DNA of 42,021 nt from a virus, in IMG/VR virus record IMGVR_UViG_3300044904_000043, positions 1 through 42,021 of that record; one strand, given 5' to 3'. The notes below the pieces were generated by a model. It was given only the letters and a program-made list of their open reading frames with translations. It was not told where the DNA came from and ran no database searches. The translations under genes were made by a program, and so were the position numbers. Shown piece by piece: positions 37,683-42,021 of this stretch. Position 1 is the first letter of the stretch. Every line of letters starts with the position of its first letter.

Positions 37683-38364
37683 CAATCACCCCCTTCTCGT
37701 TGAGTTCGCGGTCCATGTCCGCGAATTGCTTGCGGCGCTCGTCGTCGAGGCCGGCGCGCTGGGCGGCCGAACGTGCGGCCGCCTTACCTGTGGCGCCCGG
37801 CTCCTTCTTCCAGTTCTCCTCCCAGGTTGTGCAGGAATCCTCCCAGGACTTCATCGCATTTCTGCCCACCTTCCAACCGTTCGAGTTGTAGTGGGCTATG
37901 AAGGCCGCCGGGGAGAAGTGATACCCGCGCCCGGCCACTAGCTTGGCGACCTCGTCGAGCGTCGGCCTCACGAACGCGCCGCTCCCCCCAAACCCCCCAG
38001 AAGAAACAGAGTCAGAGACAGAGACAGAGACAGAGACAGAGGGGACGCAAACGCTAGCATCTGCTAGCAACTGCTTGCATTCACTATCAGGAACTAGGAA
38101 ACCACTAGAGAATAATGGATTTAAGTCCTTGAGGCTAAATCTATCAATCCTCAACCGAAAGGCGATGTCTTGCTGGTCGTAGGGTACCTTCCCGTCGTCC
38201 TCGGACGCGAGAATCCAGAGGAGCAGCAACAAGCCTCTGCTAGCAAGTGCTAGCTCCATGAACGCGCGGTCGTTCAGGAGTTGAGCGTGGAGTTTGATCC
38301 ATGGTGGTCGGCGGTCCTTGTAGTGCTGGAACCGCTCCCAGTTTTTGATCGCGAAGGAACTCAC
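37660..38364 (-). CDS. Replication initiator / replisome organiser
   Basis: A 234-residue protein. Residues 1-95 are a winged-helix DNA-binding domain of the phage replisome-organiser/DnaD-related sort (MSSFAIKNWERFQHYKDRRP; ELALASRGLLLLLWILASED). A Ser-Val repeat (SVSVSVSVSDSVSS) forms a linker at about 108-122. The C-terminal part (LDEVAKLVAGRGYHFSPAAF, WKVGRNAMKSWEDSCTTWEE) is the DnaD-like helicase-loader contact. The gene contains short iterons and an AT-rich stretch, as does lambda O. It overlaps the preceding HNH gene by GTGA and is followed by the DnaC-like loader. Confidence 0.82.
   Translation of the reverse strand: MSSFAIKNWERFQHYKDRRPPWIKLHAQLLNDRAFMELALASRGLLLLLWILASEDDGKVPYDQQDIAFRLRIDRFSLKDLNPLFSSGFLVPDSECKQLLADASVCVPSVSVSVSVSDSVSSGGFGGSGAFVRPTLDEVAKLVAGRGYHFSPAAFIAHYNSNGWKVGRNAMKSWEDSCTTWEENWKKEPGATGKAAARSAAQRAGLDDERRKQFADMDRELNEKGVIGETDPSG
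38013..38041. repeat. CAGAGA hexamer tandem repeat in the initiator gene
   Basis: Nearly five copies of CAGAGA in tandem. On the coding strand they encode the alternating Ser-Val linker of the initiator. The tract is a likely site of slippage and adjoins the GCTAGCA iterons. Confidence 0.9.
38053..38254. other. Candidate origin of replication: GCTAGCA iterons and AT-rich stretch
   Basis: Three copies of GCTAGCA or GCTTGCA start at 38053, 38063 and 38073 with an exact 10-base period, one helical turn. They are followed by an AT-rich run at about 38081-38155, unusual in this GC-rich genome. Two further GCTAGC cores at 38239 and 38249 keep the same 10-base spacing. The layout of iterons next to an unwinding element inside the initiator gene is that of lambda-type origins. 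Confidence 0.65.
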
Positions 38365-38801
38365 GGGCGGTCCTTGGCCTGTTGGCTTGCAAAGAACGCG
38401 TCATATGCCCGTGTCTCCCATCCGGCAGCCCTTTCAAGAGCCCGTCTGACGCCGGTATGGTTGTACTCTGGATCAATGGCAACGGCGCCGAGTGACATCG
38501 CCTCGCTAAGTGCCTCGAGGTCGTCGACCATAAAATCCGAAAGGACCAAGAGGAGCGCTTTCTCGGTTAGTGGGCGCTGTTCGCGCTCGTAGGTGTGGCA
38601 GTGCTCGCAAAGCGTCACGAGCACCTCATTCGGGTAATCCCATGGCGCCTTTCCGCGCTCGTACGACAGGTGGTGAACCGCAAGTGTGTCGGCCGTCGAC
38701 TGACAACGCTGGCAGGTGAAGTTGTCTCGCTGCATGATCTCCAGCCGCTTCTTTTGCCAGCGGGGATCCCTGAGCTTCTCGGAGTAGGTCGCGCGCGCCA
38801 T
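38361..38801 (-). CDS. HNH endonuclease in the replication block
   Basis: A 146-residue HNH protein with GAGG before its ATG. The core FTCQRCQSTADTLAVHHLSY (His43-His44), PNEVLVTLCEHCHTYERE (Asn58, His68) with two CxxC pairs is a full zinc-HNH. The C-terminal part is a helical tail ending in FFASQQAKDRP. It may be a free-standing homing nuclease or an enzyme in DNA metabolism; the close coupling to the initiator gene by a GTGA overlap is in keeping with either. Confidence 0.85.
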   Translation of the reverse strand: MARATYSEKLRDPRWQKKRLEIMQRDNFTCQRCQSTADTLAVHHLSYERGKAPWDYPNEVLVTLCEHCHTYEREQRPLTEKALLLVLSDFMVDDLEALSEAMSLGAVAIDPEYNHTGVRRALERAAGWETRAYDAFFASQQAKDRP

Positions 38802-38875
38802 ACCTCGCCCCTCATTTCGGCCCGGCGCCGCCACGCCGAGCACCCGTCCACACCTTCCCTGGTGGGGGTTGGTTG

Positions 38876-39367
38876 TCACAGGGACTCGACCGTCTCTTGT
38901 TCGATATCCACTCTCAGGGCGCAATATTTCTCCGCGTCTTCGATTGGAAGGTAGAACTTCTTCACGGTGCCGTGGCTTTCCGCATCCTGATAGCGCCCCG
39001 TCTTGTGGAGTCCAATCAATAGCGTCTTCGCAAAGATGTAGAGGCGGGAGTCGCAGCCTTGGATGTAGAGCCATGTGTTGTCGTTACGATAAATTCCCGA
39101 TGGTACCCAGAAGGGATTATTGGGGTTACTCTTCTCGGCGACCTCGATGCTCAATCGCCCGGTATCGAGAAATCGCCGATCGAGTTTGATCTCAAATCCC
39201 TGGATGTTTTCACCGATTGCAAGCTGGTAGCGTTTACTGCCGAGGTTTTGCAGGATGATCCCCCGCTTCGAGAGTTCAGTACATACACGGTCCTGAAACT
39301 CGATTCCGCTCTCGAACGACTGCGGGTCGGGGCATCCCGGATAACTAGGTGCCAGCTTGGTTGCCAT
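38876..39367 (-). CDS. PD-(D/E)XK-like nuclease next to the methyltransferase
   Basis: A 163-residue protein, lower in GC than its neighbours. ENIQGFEIKLDRR (Glu59-x-Lys61) and DTGRLSIEVAEKS (69-80) with the following GIYRNDNTWLYIQG strand recall phage PD-(D/E)XK nucleases of the 'TGN..IE' sort. It overlaps the methyltransferase end by 23 bases. The pair may act as a restriction-modification-like unit, or the nuclease may serve in recombination. The fold call is moderate: the first Asp of the motif was not assigned with certainty. Confidence 0.6.
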   Translation of the reverse strand: MATKLAPSYPGCPDPQSFESGIEFQDRVCTELSKRGIILQNLGSKRYQLAIGENIQGFEIKLDRRFLDTGRLSIEVAEKSNPNNPFWVPSGIYRNDNTWLYIQGCDSRLYIFAKTLLIGLHKTGRYQDAESHGTVKKFYLPIEDAEKYCALRVDIEQETVESL

Positions 39368-40493
39368 ACGAATCCCATCCCTTGGCCTGTCGCCTCGAAA
39401 ATAGCTCTACACGTTTGCCGGCCGGGTAGAGTGTTTCGATGATGGTGCGGAACTCCTCCGGTTTGGAAGAGTGTTCGGTGCGCTCAATCTCCTGAACGCT
39501 CGGGTAAAGAGTGCGCACATCCGGTTGGCAACTACCCCTGACGCATACGAGGAGAAACTCGTGCCGGACACTGTTGTAGTGGCCCATAACGTGTCCGAGC
39601 TTGTGCCAAATGAATGATGCTTTATACATGAAGCCCCACGCCCCCGCAAGATTGAGCGCCTCTGGGAGAATTGGCGACGTGGCCCACAGGAACAGCACCG
39701 AATCGTCCTCGGCGAGATCGCGCACCGGCAGCTCGGCCAGTTCCGTCATTGTCATAACCGGGTAGTGATCGCGCTGCTCTGGAAAGTCGTCCGGCTGAGT
39801 ATTACCGTAGCTCCACGGAGGGTCGGCATAGATGACGCGGTACTTTCCGGTGGGAAAGTCCGCGTGCGCCTTGTTGATGGTGGACGCTGTGACGCGCCGA
39901 ATGGCCTCCATGGGCTTGACGCCCTCGTCCTCGATAATCCTGATGACGGCGTGCTGGAAGTCAATGGGTTTGTCGGCGAGCTTGGCGGCCAGTGATACCT
40001 TGACACGGCCCTGGTCCACGGCCTTGGTCAACTCGGGGACCGCGCTGGCGATGACCTTCGCGGCGCTCTCGACGGAGCGGGCCGAGACGTTCACCGCGGA
40101 GGCGGCCTGGTCGCGGGATTGACCGCGGGAACTTTCAGGCAAATTTGCCTGAAGGTCCGTCCGTGTCCCCTGCCGTTCTCTCGCCTCTGCCTCGAACATC
40201 GGCTTAATCCGAGCGCCCACCATCGCCCGCTGACTCTCGTCAAGGTGACGGCGATGCAGGTTAAGCGAAACGACGAACGCGATGATGGAGCCTTTTCCGT
40301 CCCACGTGCGGAACGTCGGCTCAACTCCAGCCAGCCCACATGCAGCCCACCGGTTGCGACCATCGAGGACGCTGCCGTCCGGGTGCAGCCATATAGGCTC
40401 GCGGAGCCCATTTTCTCGAATGTCGTCTGCGAGTCCCTGAACTTCCGTTTCACCCATGAGCGGAAAGATCGAAGCGGCATCGTGGAACTTCAC
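39345..40493 (-). CDS. ParB-domain / MT-A70 adenine-N6 DNA methyltransferase fusion
   Basis: A 382-residue fusion. Residues 1-100 are a ParB/Srx-type nuclease-like domain (IRENGLREPIWLHPDGSVLD, GRNRWAACGL), 130-200 a helical DNA-binding region, and 215-380 an MT-A70 adenine methyltransferase with the DPPW motif (IYADPPWSYG, at 224-227) and SVLFLWATSPILPEAL. It should methylate adenine in phage or host DNA. ParB-MT-A70 fusions are known in phages and may protect phage DNA against host restriction. The GTG at 40493 overlaps the previous stop (GTGA). Confidence 0.88.
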   Translation of the reverse strand: MKFHDAASIFPLMGETEVQGLADDIRENGLREPIWLHPDGSVLDGRNRWAACGLAGVEPTFRTWDGKGSIIAFVVSLNLHRRHLDESQRAMVGARIKPMFEAEARERQGTRTDLQANLPESSRGQSRDQAASAVNVSARSVESAAKVIASAVPELTKAVDQGRVKVSLAAKLADKPIDFQHAVIRIIEDEGVKPMEAIRRVTASTINKAHADFPTGKYRVIYADPPWSYGNTQPDDFPEQRDHYPVMTMTELAELPVRDLAEDDSVLFLWATSPILPEALNLAGAWGFMYKASFIWHKLGHVMGHYNSVRHEFLLVCVRGSCQPDVRTLYPSVQEIERTEHSSKPEEFRTIIETLYPAGKRVELFSRRQAKGWDSYGNQAGT

Positions 40494-40876
40494 GGCGCCC
40501 CCACTTCGCTCTCGCTGATGAACACCGGGCACCCGCACCCGCTCACGCCGCACTCGCCGTCACCGCCCTCGTGCAGCGAGCGGTAGTGCTCGCAGTCGGC
40601 GCAGCACGGCTCGTCTGACTTTTCCTCGGGGGCCGGCGGTGCGGGCGGCAGTCCCTTGCCCATCCGCTTGCGCCCCTTGTCGGCCCGGGGCTTGCGCGGT
40701 GCCTTCGCCTTGGGCTTCTCCGGCTTCTCGCCGGTGATGGCGGCGAGTGCCTTGTCGAGCGTTGCCTCGACGCGGATCTGATGCTCGTGCTTGACCTGCT
40801 CGATCCGCTCGGCGAGCTGATCGGCGTACTGTTCCTCGATTGCGGCGAAGAGCGTGGCGCGCAGAATGTCACACAT
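40490..40876 (-). CDS. Early protein with coiled coil and C-terminal Cys cluster
   Basis: A 128-residue protein from ATG at 40876 (MCDILRATLFAAIEEQYADQ) with GGAGGG upstream. Residues 1-50 form a long helix, 55-85 a Lys/Pro-rich linker (EKPEKPKAKAPRKPRADKGR) and 90-125 a Cys/His-rich end (PCCADCEHYRSLHEGG, ECGVSGCGCPVF) that should bind zinc. Function is unknown. It follows a small coiled-coil gene with an eight-base overlap and is coupled to the methyltransferase. Confidence 0.72.
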   Translation of the reverse strand: MCDILRATLFAAIEEQYADQLAERIEQVKHEHQIRVEATLDKALAAITGEKPEKPKAKAPRKPRADKGRKRMGKGLPPAPPAPEEKSDEPCCADCEHYRSLHEGGDGECGVSGCGCPVFISESEVGAP

Positions 40877-41075
40877 TGGTCCCTCCAAGTGGCAGCGACG
40901 GCTGGAACTGCCCGCCCTTAATCTCTGCGGACAGCGCCCCGATTGCCTCCTCCAGTTCCTTGATCCCCTCGTTGTGTTCGGCCACGTCCGCAGCCTTCTG
41001 TTCGCGCGCCGAGATCCACTGCGCGACGAGGTTGGCGAGCCGATGTTCGGCGTCCTGGCGGTTGGCGTCAGCCAT
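40869..41075 (-). CDS. Small coiled-coil early protein, unknown
   Basis: A 68-residue helical protein starting MADANRQDAEHRLANLVAQW and continuing with a second heptad stretch (GIKELEEAIGALSAEIKG). It ends in a short tail, QPSLPLGGTNV. It overlaps the candidate annealing protein by eight bases at its start. Similar small coiled-coil genes near phage recombination modules have no known function. Confidence 0.65.
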   Translation of the reverse strand: MADANRQDAEHRLANLVAQWISAREQKAADVAEHNEGIKELEEAIGALSAEIKGGQFQPSLPLGGTNV

Positions 41076-42021
41076 TGGACTTCCCGCCCTTCTTCGCTGC
41101 CGCCGCTTCCTCGGCCGGGGTCGGCGGGATGAAGTCGGGGTCGGTCGGAGCGCCGGCGAGCTTCTCGGTCAGCTTGTCGAGTCCGGTTGCGCCCGTCGGT
41201 TCCTTCGGATCGTCGGTCGGAGGCTGGTCGCGGGCCGCCAGCACGTCCTTCCAGGTCGCCTCACCGTCGCGGATCGCGGCGTAGACCGCCCGAAGGTCCG
41301 CGAGCTCGGCCGGGGTCAGCGTCTCGCCCGCGTGGCCGAGGTAGCTCTTGAGCTGTGCCGTCTTGACGCCCACGGTCGCGAAGGCGTCGAACACCTCGCG
41401 CTTGGCAGCGTCGGGATCTTTCGCGTCGTGCTGCCGCAGGGTCTCCATCACCGTCGTCTGACACTCGTCGACGATGTCGCCGGGGATGAGCCGCAGGCCG
41501 AGGTTGCGGACGGCTTTGCTGATCTGCGCGTTCTGGGTGTTGAGGATCTCATCCTCGGTCGCGGGCACGAGGTAGACCATCTCCCCGTAGCTGTTGAGGC
41601 GCGAGCCGAGGATCTGTGTTCCTTCCTTCGGCGACTTGCGCTCGACGGCCTTGCGGATTGTGATGTCTTGCCCGTAGGCGAGGTTCGTTTCGAGGTCGGT
41701 CGCCGAGACGTTGAGAATGCGCTTCTCCTCATCGTCCCAACTCGTGCTGACCTCGACGGCGACGTTGGTCATCGCCCGCACGGCCGCCTCGGCAAAGCGG
41801 ATGCTCGGACCCGAGACGCCCTTGCCGACCGGCTTGAGGTAGCGCGCCACCTTGGCGAAACTCGGGCGCTTGCACTCTTTCAGAAGCGACTCGCGGACCA
41901 CGTCGAGATCCCGCGGGCGCTGCATCGCCATGACGTACCGCGCCTCGACGATGGCGCGCGCCTGGGCCGCCCGTGCGGTCGAGGCCGTCTCCCCACTGAC
42001 CACTTGCATTGACGGCGCCAG
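41068..42021 (-). CDS. Candidate single-strand annealing protein (main part; start at base 160)
   Basis: With the N-terminal 15 residues encoded at the start of the window this is a 328-residue protein. I recognise it as a conserved phage protein of the kind that accompanies YqaJ-type exonucleases. Conserved blocks are AIVEARYVMAMQRPRDLDVV, CKRPSFAKVARYLKPVGKGV, GPSIRFAEAAVRAMTN and VYLVPATEDEILN. The C-terminus is an acidic, Pro-rich tail (DPDFIPPTPAEEAAAAKKGG), a feature shared by annealing and single-strand-binding proteins that recruit partners. The adjacent exonuclease suggests it anneals the exposed strand. It shows no RecT, Erf or Rad52 signature I can identify, so the role is inferred from context. 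Confidence 0.72.
   Translation of the reverse strand: MAPSMQVVSGETASTARAAQARAIVEARYVMAMQRPRDLDVVRESLLKECKRPSFAKVARYLKPVGKGVSGPSIRFAEAAVRAMTNVAVEVSTSWDDEEKRILNVSATDLETNLAYGQDITIRKAVERKSPKEGTQILGSRLNSYGEMVYLVPATEDEILNTQNAQISKAVRNLGLRLIPGDIVDECQTTVMETLRQHDAKDPDAAKREVFDAFATVGVKTAQLKSYLGHAGETLTPAELADLRAVYAAIRDGEATWKDVLAARDQPPTDDPKEPTGATGLDKLTEKLAGAPTDPDFIPPTPAEEAAAAKKGGKSNG
41895..42021. repeat. Right copy of the 127-bp terminal direct repeat
   Basis: Identical to bases 1-127. Joining the copies restores one continuous minus-strand gene from base 160 to base 41068. A circular map means either a circularly permuted (headful) genome or a concatemer or cohesive-end form that assembles as a circle; the sequence alone does not decide between them. 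Confidence 0.95.

Noticed and set aside
1-42021. tRNA genes, insertion sequences, integrase, CRISPR arrays
   Set aside because: None was seen on reading both strands; a covariance or profile search was not possible here.

Overview
The window is one complete, GC-rich, circularly closed genome of a tailed bacteriophage with siphovirus-type genes. The first 127 bases reappear as the last 127, so the unique circle is 41,894 bp and the gene cut by the ends is intact across the junction. Nearly every gene lies on the minus strand, and many join by 4-base ATGA/GTGA stop-start overlaps. The only exceptions are two small membrane-protein genes on the plus strand at 4108-4730.

Layout in the direction of minus-strand transcription. 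From a divergent control region (4020-4107) the early block starts with an Xre-type regulator that looks leaderless. It continues through an excisionase-like helix-turn-helix protein, small zinc-finger-like proteins, a GIY-YIG homing endonuclease and a YqaJ-type exonuclease. Across the junction comes a candidate single-strand annealing protein, then a ParB-domain/MT-A70 adenine methyltransferase, a PD-(D/E)XK-like nuclease, an HNH nuclease, a replication initiator containing a candidate iteron origin, a DnaC-like helicase loader, a RuvC-like resolvase and several small proteins. A candidate late promoter at about 34774-34802 precedes an HNH nuclease, an HNH-AP2 homing endonuclease, TerS, TerL, an HK97-type portal, an S49 protease, the major capsid protein, a probable decoration protein and the connectors. 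The tail genes follow: tail tube, a tail assembly chaperone pair with a -1 frameshift site, a second GIY-YIG endonuclease, tape measure, tail tip proteins and a long tail fibre. The block ends with membrane, lysin and peptidase genes and a strong terminator at 4742-4773.

The capsid and packaging genes are HK97-like and the tail is of the long non-contractile kind: a tape measure, a lambda L-like tip protein with four cysteines, and no sheath. No integrase is visible despite the Xre regulator. The host is not identifiable from the sequence. Lipoprotein signals suggest a host with an envelope that sorts lipoproteins, probably diderm. Threonine-proline linkers of the TPTPT kind, found here in three exported-looking proteins, resemble those common in uncultured soil and sediment lineages; this is only a hint.

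The most interesting points are: (i) three TPT-linker proteins with Sec-type signals placed inside the head, fibre and lysis blocks, one of them otherwise built like a tail fibre; (ii) a clean GGGAAAA -1 slippery site joining the tail assembly chaperones; (iii) GCTAGCA iterons next to an AT-rich stretch inside the initiator gene; (iv) one palindrome whose two arms supply the -35 boxes of two divergent promoters; (v) an adenine methyltransferase overlapping a PD-(D/E)XK-like nuclease gene; and (vi) homing endonucleases, plus a decayed one, inserted at several conserved gene junctions.
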